The translations under genes were made by a program, and so were the position numbers. 13,972 nucleotides of DNA from an uncultured Lachnospiraceae bacterium (lineage in GTDB: Bacteria > Bacillota > Clostridia > Lachnospirales > Lachnospiraceae). The stretch lies in NCBI GenBank assembly GCA_900555195.1, contig USKC01000050.1, forward strand, positions 1 through 13,972, read 5' to 3'. Below the pieces are notes generated by a model. The model worked only from the letters and a program-made list of their open reading frames with translations, did no database searches and was not told where the DNA came from. Shown piece by piece: positions 1 through 7,407 of this stretch; within the stretch, counting starts at the first letter, position 1, and each line of letters opens with the position of its first letter.

Positions 1-153
1 GCTGTTTTGCTGATTGGCTGCACTGCATTTCTTTTTTCCGGTGCGGGAGTAAAAATCGGAAGTATATTTGGCGACCGCATGGAAAAGAAGGCAGGGATTA
101 TAGGTGGACTTATTCTTATCGCAATCGGGGTGAAAATCCTCGTTACTGGATAA
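1..153 (+). CDS. mntP: MntP/YtaF-type manganese efflux pump, C-terminal fragment
   Basis: Frame 1 is open from the window edge to a TAA at 151-153, giving the last 50 residues of a membrane protein. Visible are a hydrophobic helix with a GCTAFLFSGAGVKIGS stretch, a short charged loop (GDRMEKKAG) and a final helix of the form GGLILIAIGVKIL. This loop-helix ending is characteristic of the MntP family, small six-helix inner-membrane proteins that export Mn(II). The start and the first four or so helices lie outside the window. The TetR-type gene begins only 20 bases downstream on the same strand, so the two are probably co-transcribed. The family call rests on recalled similarity of a short piece. 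A related LysE-like or YtaF sporulation protein is the main alternative. Confidence 0.62.
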   Translation, partial: AVLLIGCTAFLFSGAGVKIGSIFGDRMEKKAGIIGGLILIAIGVKILVTG

Positions 154-173
154 GAGAAAGGACCATTGAAAAA

Positions 174-1079
174 ATGGTAGATAAAGATACCACTATAAGA
201 ATTTTGGGGTATGCGAAAAACGGTTTTTTACAAAACGGCTATCAGGGCACTTCCCTTGCGAACATTTGCGGACAGGCTGGAGTGACAACCGGCGCTTTAT
301 ATCATCGCTTTCCAAGCAAGGATGCACTGTTTCGTGCTGTTGTTGAACCAGCATCCAATGAACTATTAGAAAACCTGATATGTCCCCAGGAAAATGTCAA
401 TGCTATTATTCCTGAACCATGCTTGACCTTTACCTATACCTACTGGGATGTGTTCAGGACGATTGTTCGATGTAAGGATGCCCCCTTCTATGCTGAATTT
501 CACAAAATGCTATCCGATACATTGTATCAACGATTATTACAGTGTAGAGGGGAACTATCTCGACAAGCGCATCTGCCATTCTTCTTGTCCAAAGCATATT
601 TGGCTGGGTTTTTAGAAAAAAAGCCAGGCCTCATCCTGGAAGTTGGAAAGGCTGATCCGGATCTGTGTCCCATCCTTCTCCACTTCTGTATCCAGATAAG
701 CATATCGCTGCACCGCCCCGGCAATTTCTGTCCCGGTCAGGTTGCGGATGGATGGTGCCGATGTGTACAGCCATTCCATATATTCCTCCAGACGGCCACG
801 CATGGCCTCCCAGCCCAGGGCCGCTCCCCTGTCCTCATCCAGGACATCGTCCGGATGCTGGAAGTGCGAACTGACAAAATGCATGTTCAATTCAGAAAGG
901 GCGGCAATCTCCATATAGGAATCGATCACATAGCCGGAAATGATCCGCGGCGTCTCTACAATCCCATCTTCAGCGACCTCAAATTCCTGGGTATATTCAA
1001 ATTCCCCTTCAAAGTAAATGCTGGCGACGGCGTCTATCTCCAGGAAATCTTCCGACAGGATCTTTCGCTCTTCTGCTGA
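174..1079 (+). pseudogene. TetR/AcrR-family transcriptional regulator, C-terminus lost at a breakpoint
   Basis: ATG at 174 follows a good AGAAAGGA ribosome binding site. Residues about 6-55 form a TetR-type helix-turn-helix with the hallmark pattern TSLANICGQAGVTTGALYHRF followed by SKDALF. Residues 56 to about 148 look like the start of a helical ligand-binding domain. Family members are normally about 185-200 residues. Here the frame stays open to 1079 (301 residues), but everything after about residue 149 (base 620) is antisense of the Pel-type deacetylase gene and does not resemble a TetR C-terminus. The native protein is therefore truncated and carries an artificial tail of about 150 residues. 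The DNA-binding domain is intact, but dimerisation and ligand sensing are probably lost. It may have regulated the upstream mntP-like gene. The domain is certain, the function inferred. Confidence 0.7.
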
Positions 1080-2357
1080 TAATATATTAGACGGAGGGAC
1101 ATAAACCCGGAACGCCTCTCTCGGATATACCAGGCTACAGAAACGGTTCAGTTCCTGGAGGGAGGCGCGTATATCGTCCTCGCTTTTCCATTGCCGATAG
1201 GATTCAAATTCATCCCCATAGTCAAAATTCTCAAGAACCAGCGGCATGTGGTTATAGCCATGGAACCCGATCTCTCCCCCCATATCCAACAGGTCGTTCC
1301 CGAAATAACGGAACCGCTGTATATCGTCATTTCCTTCCAGCGGGGCCTGGTTCTCATCCGAATAGTTCTCGATGACCATTCCGCAATACTGGACTCCGTA
1401 CTTCTGCGCCATTTCCTTGACATCCGGCCACCAGACATTCGTATAGAAGGTACCGATATCCATATTATAGTCCCGCCGGATGTATTCCCCTTCTCCCACG
1501 GGGACAGGGGAAGGGAAATCGTCCAGATAGAACGCGCTTCCATTGATGACCGGATAGACGCAGGCATCGGACAGGAGGCTGTAGGAAGCGGCATAGAAGC
1601 CGCGGTATGCCTTTTCAAAATAATTCAGCAGGTTCACCACCACCGTTCCCTCCCCATGGCGGTATTCCCAGATGATCGGCGCCTCCCTCTCGTCGGCGGA
1701 CACGAGATGGACAATGCAGTCATCCGTCAGCGTCACCGTATTGGATGAATCAAACGGATCATCGATGGCATAATCCCTTCCCTGCCCTCCAAGCATAAAA
1801 TCCGAACAAAACCGCAGCCCCCGAACCGTATACATATCATAGCCGATCTCCAGGATGCCCATCCTGCCGGCGACCAGATTCAGATAAGGCAGGGAGGAAG
1901 GAGGGCAGACTGCCAAAAGGTTCGTGCCCTCGCGGACAACGTCAAACAGATCCAAGATCCCTTCCCCGAACAGGTCATAATTGTCCAGGGCGACCACCAC
2001 GTTTTCATATCCGGCGAGCCGAAGCGTGTCATCTTCGGCGAAATCCTGCTCGTCATAACCGATCTTCATCTGGCCAAGGACATCGCACATCTGCTTATGC
2101 GCATTCACCGAAATTGGGGATTCGCTGTTCCAGATAACCAGACACTCCGCCTCCTTTTCTTCCGCCGCTTCTTCAAACACATCCTCCGGCAGAATTTCTA
2201 ATTTCCTCTGCGTCCCTTCATATACTATATTCCGTCTTTCTATAATCAACATAATTACCATCAGTCCAAACATCAGCATTGCCCACTGCATACGGCCAAA
2301 TTGGATCCGACGGCGTCTTCTCCATATACTATCCTGCTTCCTGTTCCTATCCGTCAT
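612..2357 (-). CDS. pelA: Pel-type polysaccharide deacetylase (DUF2194-like), probably truncated at its C-terminus
   Basis: This 581-residue protein has an Arg-rich N-terminus and a single membrane anchor (about 24-40), then an extracytoplasmic region. The deacetylase core shows YLDDFPSP (Asp279/Asp280) and HGYNH (His366, His370). These match the metal and catalytic pattern of PelA-type and related polysaccharide deacetylases, which remove N-acetyl groups from the GalNAc-rich Pel polymer. YVPPSN (419-424) and SSHFQHPDD (496-504) are further conserved-looking stretches. The ATG at 2357 overlaps the upstream pelE-like stop by 11 bases and follows GGAAGGA. The stop at 612-614 is in the breakpoint zone: the last residues read DEAWLFF and the protein ends without the usual closing segment. 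The true gene was probably longer and followed by pelF and pelG. Fold and motifs are well supported; truncation is inferred. Confidence 0.72.
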   Translation of the reverse strand: MTDRNRKQDSIWRRRRRIQFGRMQWAMLMFGLMVIMLIIERRNIVYEGTQRKLEILPEDVFEEAAEEKEAECLVIWNSESPISVNAHKQMCDVLGQMKIGYDEQDFAEDDTLRLAGYENVVVALDNYDLFGEGILDLFDVVREGTNLLAVCPPSSLPYLNLVAGRMGILEIGYDMYTVRGLRFCSDFMLGGQGRDYAIDDPFDSSNTVTLTDDCIVHLVSADEREAPIIWEYRHGEGTVVVNLLNYFEKAYRGFYAASYSLLSDACVYPVINGSAFYLDDFPSPVPVGEGEYIRRDYNMDIGTFYTNVWWPDVKEMAQKYGVQYCGMVIENYSDENQAPLEGNDDIQRFRYFGNDLLDMGGEIGFHGYNHMPLVLENFDYGDEFESYRQWKSEDDIRASLQELNRFCSLVYPREAFRVYVPPSNILSAEERKILSEDFLEIDAVASIYFEGEFEYTQEFEVAEDGIVETPRIISGYVIDSYMEIAALSELNMHFVSSHFQHPDDVLDEDRGAALGWEAMRGRLEEYMEWLYTSAPSIRNLTGTEIAGAVQRYAYLDTEVEKDGTQIRISLSNFQDEAWLFF

Positions 2358-3252
2358 TATCGTCCTTCCAAAATTCCACCGTTTTCCGCGCTTTGGGGGA
2401 AAGGTAAATCCTTCTTTCTTCGATCAGCCGGAGCATCCGCCGGATCCGCTTCCGCTCCCTTCTCAGGATGCCCAGCCGGATATGCATGAGATAACCATCC
2501 TCCATCAGGGGCCATTTTTCCATGACATGGTCGGCGCACGCCTGCGAATCCACATATTCCTCCAGAGAAAGGGAATTCTCGAAATGTCTTCTGTAAAGAG
2601 ACAGCTCTTCTTCCTCCGTATTTCCTCCCCGGTCGAGCCCATATGTCAAAAGCTCTTCCAATTCAAGCAGGCGGTTCCTCTTCATATTGCCTTCCAAGAT
2701 CCCGCTGTCCACATACGCTTCCAGCGTTTGCCGGTATGCCGCATACAACGCAGGGGAATCCTTTTTCCTCTCCCAGTCCAGGCGCTGCTTACGGAGCTTC
2801 TCTTCATAATCCTTCTGAAGCTCCACCATGGCTGTTGTCGCGTAATGTACTACTTCCACATCATCGTTCATGCGCGCCCTGTTCAGCGCCTCCACATATT
2901 CTCCTGTATCATGGTACAGGATATCCATGATCAGCTGCCTCCTGGTGGACGCGTCATTGATCAGCAAAGCTTCTTGGAGGGGAACGATCAGGTCATGTGC
3001 AGGTTCCTCCTCCATCAGGATGCTCCTATGGATTTCATCATTGATTTTCAGCTTCTCGATGCCTGCCTCTTTTCCAGTTTCCTTCCCCTTGCGCGTTTCC
3101 CATTCCAGGATCAGCAGGCATCCAAAGCCGAATACAGGGATGAAAAACACCAGTGGCATGACGGCTGAAGCGCATTTTAGGAGATGCGCCTTGATCAGGC
3201 AAAAGGCGGCCAGGCAGAGGATACAATGAAGGATTATGCAAAAAAGGAGCAT
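2347..3252 (-). CDS. pelE: PelE-like membrane-anchored helical protein
   Basis: The 301-residue protein starts with two hydrophobic segments (about 1-20 and 29-49). A long charged helical cytoplasmic part with TPR/HEAT-like helical pairs (about 75-295) follows. No catalytic motif is seen. In pel operons this position, directly after pelD, is occupied by PelE, a poorly conserved membrane protein with TPR-like repeats that partners PelD and PelG in the inner-membrane synthase complex. The ATG lies 4 bases beyond the pelD-like stop, and the 3' end overlaps the deacetylase start by 11 bases, showing tight translational coupling. The ribosome binding site is weak (GGGG-type), consistent with coupling. 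The assignment rests mainly on position, size and topology; the sequence alone would only allow 'membrane protein with helical repeats'. Confidence 0.6.
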   Translation of the reverse strand: MLLFCIILHCILCLAAFCLIKAHLLKCASAVMPLVFFIPVFGFGCLLILEWETRKGKETGKEAGIEKLKINDEIHRSILMEEEPAHDLIVPLQEALLINDASTRRQLIMDILYHDTGEYVEALNRARMNDDVEVVHYATTAMVELQKDYEEKLRKQRLDWERKKDSPALYAAYRQTLEAYVDSGILEGNMKRNRLLELEELLTYGLDRGGNTEEEELSLYRRHFENSLSLEEYVDSQACADHVMEKWPLMEDGYLMHIRLGILRRERKRIRRMLRLIEERRIYLSPKARKTVEFWKDDNDG

Positions 3253-3256
3253 CCCA

Positions 3257-5377
3257 TCACCCCGCCTTCTCTACGACATGGAAGGAAAGCCCGGTCGCCG
3301 CAAGACGGCTTTCTACAAAGCGGAAGCTTTCCCTGTTTGCCTGGATGAGCAGAAGGTAGAGCTTTCCGTCCGGCCCTTCTCCAATTACATCGGCAGCACG
3401 GATGAGCCTTGACAGCGCCTCGCTGACCTTCTGCTTATCCGTTTCATCCAGCTGGACCAGCACATATTCGGCGACCTGTTTCTCCTGCATCTCTTCCTGG
3501 ATGGACAGGATTTCCATGAACCGTTCCGTCCGCATGACGTTGGTGTTTTTATAATAGAATTGCTGTTCTGTAAGCTCCGAATACTCCAGAGCGCGGAGAA
3601 GGGCCGTCTGGGTCAAGCCGCAGAGAATCCGGAACATATTCATATAATTCATGCCATACTGTTCCGGATTCACTTCATAGATGACGACATACAGCACCAG
3701 GCGGTTGTCCCGGAAAATGCCGTTGGCATAGACCGGCATGTCCTCCGTCATCTGTATATTCTTGTATACCTTCCCCGCTTTGATGGTATGAAACAGTTCA
3801 CTGATCTCTTCCAGGACGACGGACTTGGGCAGGCGGGAGCGCAACAGATTGGAACAGGTGACAAGCCTTCCAAAACGCTCGTTGCGATCCACAGAATATA
3901 CCGCAATGCTGTGGTTTTCCAGGATGTCTTCCATAATCAAGAGCGCTTCCAGGAAAATGCCCTGTGGGAGCACATGGTCAAGCTTCTGCACCGCGTCAAA
4001 AATGCGTCCGAAGCTGTCCTTGAATCCCAGGATCTGCTTCTTATATTCCCCTTTATTCTCCATTGCACTCTGGTATACTTCATTCAGGAATATATATTTA
4101 TCCCGCAGGAGATTGTGCTCCTCCTGGGCAAAGCGGATTTCTTCCGTCTTTTTATTCTTCACATAACCAGTTATAGAACCAGCCATGATATAAACCATAA
4201 AAGGAATCCAGTTCTCCACATTATAGAACAGCAGCGTCCAGTCCACTCCTTGAGACAGATATTGCTGGAACAAGGCGATACAGGAAAGCGATGCAGCTAT
4301 AGCCCCGGCCCGCAATCCGTGCACAGTTCCCATGATAATGATAAAAAACAGCCTGACATCCACAAAACGGAAATAAACATCGTTACCCAGCAAACGGTGA
4401 AGGAACTCCGACAGGATAAAACAGGCCACCAGTTCTATGTATGCAGTCAGCCTCCCTCCCCTGTCAAGAAGTATATTAGCCAGGCCGCCCAACGTTTTTT
4501 TCGTTTTTCCGGTATGCTTCACATAGTTTTCATACAGTCCCAGGATCTGTTCCATGACGTCTTCCCGCGGAATCCATCCGTATTGCCTGCGCAGCTCATT
4601 GGGGTAGTCTTCGCGCTCTATGACATCCGCATAGTTTTCATACAGGACCCGAATCTGAGGATCAATGGCTCTTAAAATCGCCTCTAGGTCGCCGAATGTG
4701 TGATGGTAGCCGCTGCATACGAGGAATTCTCCAGACTCGTCATCCTCTTCTTCTACGAGCCGGTTCATCAGGGCCGCCAAGTCACGCTGGCTGATAAAAT
4801 CGATACGATCCTGGACGCGGTATGGCAACATGACCTTCTTCTTCTGAAGCAGCTGCTGGAAAACGGAGCCGAGAAAGTTATTGTCATTGGAGGAATCTGC
4901 CAGATAAGGCAGGCGCAAGATGATGACTTTTAATGAAGTTTTCGCCCCATAGAAACGGCAGAGCGCCTCTTCCTGCCCTGCGCGCAGGCTATTTCCACGG
5001 CAGTAATCACGTTCCAGTTCATTTCCTCCCGGCCCGATTACAGGAACATAATTCCCGCTTTCCTCTGAGGACAGAAAGATGAATTTATCCACATGGGCGT
5101 GAGAGGATTGGAGCAGCGCTTTTTCCAGTTCACGAAGTTCATCCGGATACCCGGTTCCTCCATCCACAAAACCGGATATGAACAGCACAGCGCTAAAGGA
5201 ATACACGTCGAACAACTGGTTAAACGCGTCCTCTCCGGGATGCGTCCGGTAGGAACCCTTCCCGGGACGATACGCGCAGCCGCTTCCGGCGATTACAGTC
5301 CGTATATCGTCATTCAGCCCCTTCAACATATCAGCCTTTATACAGTTGGTATATCCTGTGATTAGCAGCTCCTTCAT
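3257..5377 (-). CDS. pelD: PelD-like cyclic-di-GMP receptor fused to an N-terminal epimerase-like domain
   Basis: The 706-residue protein has four parts. Residues 1-290 form an NAD-epimerase/SDR-like domain (ITGYTN start, KFIFLSSEESG strand, VIILRLPYL). Its Gly-rich nucleotide loop is degenerate and the expected YxxxK catalytic lysine is not evident. Residues about 310-406 give roughly four membrane helices. Residues about 420-600 form a coiled-coil and GAF-like region. Residues 615-706 form a degenerate GGDEF domain, where GPDGK (668-672) replaces the active site but the inhibitory-site motif RAAD (Arg660 to Asp663) is kept at the usual spacing. This membrane-GAF-degenerate-GGDEF order is that of PelD, which binds cyclic-di-GMP to activate Pel synthesis. 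Start: ATG at 5377; an upstream ATG at 5382 hits TGA after two codons. It is the first gene of the riboswitch-controlled operon. Confidence 0.78.
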   Translation of the reverse strand: MKELLITGYTNCIKADMLKGLNDDIRTVIAGSGCAYRPGKGSYRTHPGEDAFNQLFDVYSFSAVLFISGFVDGGTGYPDELRELEKALLQSSHAHVDKFIFLSSEESGNYVPVIGPGGNELERDYCRGNSLRAGQEEALCRFYGAKTSLKVIILRLPYLADSSNDNNFLGSVFQQLLQKKKVMLPYRVQDRIDFISQRDLAALMNRLVEEEDDESGEFLVCSGYHHTFGDLEAILRAIDPQIRVLYENYADVIEREDYPNELRRQYGWIPREDVMEQILGLYENYVKHTGKTKKTLGGLANILLDRGGRLTAYIELVACFILSEFLHRLLGNDVYFRFVDVRLFFIIIMGTVHGLRAGAIAASLSCIALFQQYLSQGVDWTLLFYNVENWIPFMVYIMAGSITGYVKNKKTEEIRFAQEEHNLLRDKYIFLNEVYQSAMENKGEYKKQILGFKDSFGRIFDAVQKLDHVLPQGIFLEALLIMEDILENHSIAVYSVDRNERFGRLVTCSNLLRSRLPKSVVLEEISELFHTIKAGKVYKNIQMTEDMPVYANGIFRDNRLVLYVVIYEVNPEQYGMNYMNMFRILCGLTQTALLRALEYSELTEQQFYYKNTNVMRTERFMEILSIQEEMQEKQVAEYVLVQLDETDKQKVSEALSRLIRAADVIGEGPDGKLYLLLIQANRESFRFVESRLAATGLSFHVVEKAG

Positions 5378-5485
5378 TCCATATAACCGTCCTTATATTT
5401 ACGGATCATCCATTGTTCATACAACACATGCATATCCGCAGTGAGGCATTTTCTTAAAATAATCCAGGCAGAAACTTTCCTTATA

Positions 5486-5522
5486 AAATAAAAAAAGCTA
5501 CAATCATACAAATGATTGCAGC
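5486..5522 (-). terminator. Riboswitch expression platform: intrinsic terminator
   Basis: On the - strand GCTGCAATCAT, a TTGT loop and ATGATTGTAGC form an 11-base-pair stem with one G-T pair, followed at once by TTTTTTTATTTTAT. It begins at the 3' end of the cyclic-di-GMP aptamer and lies about 110 bases before the pelD-like start, so it can only act on the pel leader transcript. The direct abutment of aptamer and terminator is typical of a transcription-attenuation riboswitch. Whether ligand favours or prevents termination cannot be settled by eye. Confidence 0.85.
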
Positions 5523-5606
5523 CGGACAACCTTACGCAGCCATTGCATAACCACATGTCAGGTTCCAAACTTTGCGTCCCTGCATTTCTACAGGTTTGCC
5601 CAATTA
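5523..5606 (-). ncRNA. Cyclic-di-GMP-I (GEMM-I) riboswitch aptamer
   Basis: The - strand shows the GEMM-I signature in order: GGGCAAACC (5601-5593); a stem CCTGTA and TGCAGG closed by a GAAA tetraloop (5594-5579); then GGGACGCAAAG (5580-5570). It continues with a CCTGA receptor-side element (5562-5558), a variable arm, and a closing GGTTGTCC (5531-5524) that can pair back to the first block. This matches the class I cyclic-di-GMP aptamer consensus in its most conserved blocks, including the GNRA tetraloop. It is followed immediately by an intrinsic terminator and then the pel-type operon. Established role of the class: binds cyclic-di-GMP and controls downstream motility, adhesion or polysaccharide genes. 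Confidence 0.92.
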
Positions 5607-5646
5607 ATTATCCTATTTATCGAACACTATTTAGATAACTATAAAA

Positions 5647-5675
5647 ATATTACAAGAACAAAAATGATTTGTCAG
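5647..5675 (-). promoter_or_regulatory. Probable sigma-A promoter of the pel leader
   Basis: On the - strand CTGACA (5675-5670, 5 of 6 to TTGACA) is followed by a 17-base spacer and TAATAT (5652-5647, 4 of 6 to TATAAT), inside an AT-rich tract. Transcription would start near 5640, about 40 bases before the first conserved block of the riboswitch, which is a normal geometry. Confidence 0.5.
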
Positions 5676-5752
5676 GTTTTATGTTATATCAGCTATTTAT
5701 CATCTGATTTCTATTCGTTTTCCTCCCCATAAAAGTAACGCTTCCTGCCATC

Positions 5753-5780
5753 GGGAGACAGGGGGCTTTCGCCCCCTCCC
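5753..5780 (-). terminator. GC-rich hairpin after the secreted-protein gene
   Basis: AGGGGGC, a GAAA loop and GCCCCCT (- strand) form a perfect 7-base-pair stem, with a possible outer GGG/CCC extension, 8 bases after the stop of the secreted repeat protein gene. The position suggests a terminator or 3'-end stabilising hairpin. No T-run follows on either strand, so efficient intrinsic termination is uncertain. Confidence 0.5.
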
Positions 5781-5787
5781 TATTGTC

Positions 5788-7113
5788 TTAATTCGCTTCC
5801 GGAATAACAGAATCCGGAATGACAAATTCTTCAGCCAGTTCGCCATTAATCATCACTCCGTTAATGCCGAACAGCTTTACAAATCCGACTTTCTGCTCCT
5901 GCGCTGCAAACACCTTGGCTCCCTTAACGTTTTCAGGAATGGTGACGTTCACATACGCTTTATTTTCTGCTGTTACGACAATTGTTGCGGCCTGAATCGG
6001 GACAAACGCATTGTTTGCATCCTGAATCATAAAGGCATCCACCTGGTATCCGTCCGACCATACGCTATAGATCGTGCGTTCCGGATTCAGCGCATGAATA
6101 AAGGGGATGCCGCTGGGTGCGGTAACGATCATCGCTTCCGGAAAAGCTGCCAGAATCGCTTCATCCGTAACCGGTACGAAAGTAGTCACCCCTGTCGGAA
6201 GAATTCCGGGTGCAACAAAGGATGAGCCAGGCATCGTAACCGTGGAAACGGTGCCATCTAATTTAACGGTGGTCACAGTAACCGTTCCGTCCGCATTGCC
6301 CACCAGGGTGGTTACGCTTCCGTCCTTATTTGTCTGGGTAACCGAGGTTCCGGGCGCAACAGGGTTTACGGAAATCGTGCTGCCTCCAGTGCTTCCGGTG
6401 TTTCCGGAACCACCTTTCAGCCCTGCCTCAATCTCTTCTATGGTCGGCGTACCCGTACCCGAGATGCCCAGACCTTCCAGATACCAGCTTCCGTCTTCAT
6501 TATAATGGTACTTATAATAATTGCCGCTCTCATCAATATATCCGCTGGGCCGGTTTCCCCTGATTTCGCTCTCATGCGCTTCCTCTTCGGTCATTCCGCC
6601 CCCGGTCGTCCCTTCAGCGCCCGGATCCGGTTTGGGCTTATTTGCTCCGAAAAGATCATCCAGGATGGAGCCGATTATGTCCTCGTCTTCATCTTTACTG
6701 CCGGTATTTCCGGAATTGTTGCTGCCGCTGCCAGAGCTACCATTGCTTCCGGAATTACCGCTTCCGCTGTCGGTACTTCCGGAACTGCCGCTTTCACTGT
6801 CAGTGCTTCCGGAACTGCCGCTTCCGCTGTCAGTGCTTCCCGAACTGCCGCTTCCGCTGTCAGTGCTTCCCGAACTGCTGCTTCCGCTGTCGGTGCTTCC
6901 CGAACTGCTGCTTCCGCTGTCAGTGCTTCCCGAACTGCTGCTTCCGCTGTCTGAGTTGCCGGAGTCGCCGCTTCCATCCCCATTATCCTCAGACTGAGTT
7001 TCCACATTCGCGGCCTCTTCTGCATGTGCAACCAAGGTGGAAGCAGGACCTGCGAAAGCCGTGGATACTGTCATTGCCATTGCGATTGCTATCATTGCTG
7101 CTTTTCTCTTCAT
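5788..7113 (-). CDS. Secreted Ser/Gly/Asp-repeat surface or extracellular protein of unknown function
   Basis: The 441-residue product begins MKRKAAMIAIAMAMTV, a clear Sec signal peptide with a likely cut after AHA (residues 29-31). Residues 45-140 are a flexible low-complexity linker of Ser, Gly, Asp and Thr containing about seven decapeptide units of the form SGSSSSGSTD (56-125). An acidic patch (DEDED) and a short Tyr-rich segment (YYKYHYNEDGSWYLEG, about 199-214) follow. Residues 245-300 are Thr/Val-rich with DGTVT and DGSVTT beta-type repeats, and 300-441 look like a compact C-terminal domain. No LPXTG or other wall anchor is visible. The ATG at 7113 follows AGAAAGGA. An ECF-type promoter motif and a 35-codon ORF lie upstream, so it is probably a target of the neighbouring sigma factor. 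Function unknown; a cell-envelope or matrix role is a guess. Confidence 0.82.
   Translation of the reverse strand: MKRKAAMIAIAMAMTVSTAFAGPASTLVAHAEEAANVETQSEDNGDGSGDSGNSDSGSSSSGSTDSGSSSSGSTDSGSSSSGSTDSGSGSSGSTDSGSGSSGSTDSESGSSGSTDSGSGNSGSNGSSGSGSNNSGNTGSKDEDEDIIGSILDDLFGANKPKPDPGAEGTTGGGMTEEEAHESEIRGNRPSGYIDESGNYYKYHYNEDGSWYLEGLGISGTGTPTIEEIEAGLKGGSGNTGSTGGSTISVNPVAPGTSVTQTNKDGSVTTLVGNADGTVTVTTVKLDGTVSTVTMPGSSFVAPGILPTGVTTFVPVTDEAILAAFPEAMIVTAPSGIPFIHALNPERTIYSVWSDGYQVDAFMIQDANNAFVPIQAATIVVTAENKAYVNVTIPENVKGAKVFAAQEQKVGFVKLFGINGVMINGELAEEFVIPDSVIPEAN
6739..6948 (-). repeat. Tandem 30-base coding repeats, about seven copies
   Basis: Seven consecutive 30-base units encode decapeptides of the form S-G-S-x-S-S-G-S-T-D. 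Three units are identical in protein, three carry single substitutions, and the last is degenerate (SGSGNSGSNG). The unit length is a multiple of three, so gain or loss of copies keeps the reading frame and changes linker length. Confidence 0.85.
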
Positions 7114-7136
7114 AATGTTTTTCCTTTCTCTATTTT

Positions 7137-7244
7137 CTATATTTTTCGGGTTAACTGGTCAAACAGGGATTCATCCCTAACCGGCGGTGGCTTCCTTGTT
7201 TCATATATCCTTCGCGCCGGAATCCCTTCCTCCTGCTTCTGCAT
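7137..7244 (-). CDS. Small 35-residue ORF ahead of the secreted-protein gene
   Basis: ATG at 7244 is preceded by AAAGGAGGAAATATAGG, one of the best ribosome binding sites in the window, and the ORF ends in TAG 23 bases before the secreted-protein start. The product begins MQKQEEGIPARRIYETRK, continues with PPPVRDESLFDQ and ends LTRKI. It is hydrophilic, charged and rich in Arg, Lys and Pro, with no signal peptide or membrane helix. It lies on the transcript expected from the bipartite promoter motif at 7369-7402. It could be a genuine microprotein, a regulatory leader peptide, or a remnant. I do not recognise it. Confidence 0.5.
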   Translation of the reverse strand: MQKQEEGIPARRIYETRKPPPVRDESLFDQLTRKI

Positions 7245-7368
7245 CCTATATTTCCTCCTTTCCCTTTCGGCATTTATTTTTCTACTGATTGGACACAGGC
7301 AATCTCCTGCAGGTTTTATTGTTTTAAAATTTTTTTTATTTTTTGGAAATATCTTTTTCCTTTCACTT

Positions 7369-7402
7369 ATTCAGACACAGGATCCGTTTCCTGGGTTTTA
7401 TT
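7369..7402 (-). promoter_or_regulatory. Probable ECF-sigma promoter, copy A
   Basis: On the - strand AATAAAAC is followed by 14 bases and then CTGTGTCTGAAT. The same two blocks with the same spacer occur at 11261-11294 ahead of the ECF sigma operon, while the spacer sequences are unrelated. A conserved bipartite element at fixed spacing is what a -35/-10 pair recognised by an alternative sigma factor looks like. This copy is separated from the upstream operon by the terminator at 7408-7445 and would drive the 35-codon ORF and the secreted protein. Confidence 0.65.
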
Positions 7403-7407
7403 GACCG

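Noticed and set aside
625..1079. C-terminal half of the TetR-type reading frame
   Set aside because: It is exact antisense to the Pel-type deacetylase gene, has no TetR-like pattern and is read only because no stop happens to intervene after the breakpoint.
3560..4675. 371-residue + strand ORF
   Set aside because: It is wholly antisense to the pelD-like gene, which has coherent domains; no domain or good start is seen on this strand.
5374..5568. 64-residue - strand ORF before pelD
   Set aside because: It begins inside the riboswitch aptamer, runs through the terminator hairpin and lacks a ribosome binding site; the RNA structure explains this sequence better.
6739..6948. Possible CRISPR array
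   Set aside because: The 30-base units are directly adjacent with no spacers, keep codon phase and lie inside an ORF with a signal peptide; no cas genes are near.
6505..7115. Several + strand and one - strand ORFs rich in Ala/Ser, Leu/Pro or Cys/Arg
   Set aside because: They are frame shadows of the 30-base repeat in the secreted-protein gene, all low-complexity and without ribosome binding sites.
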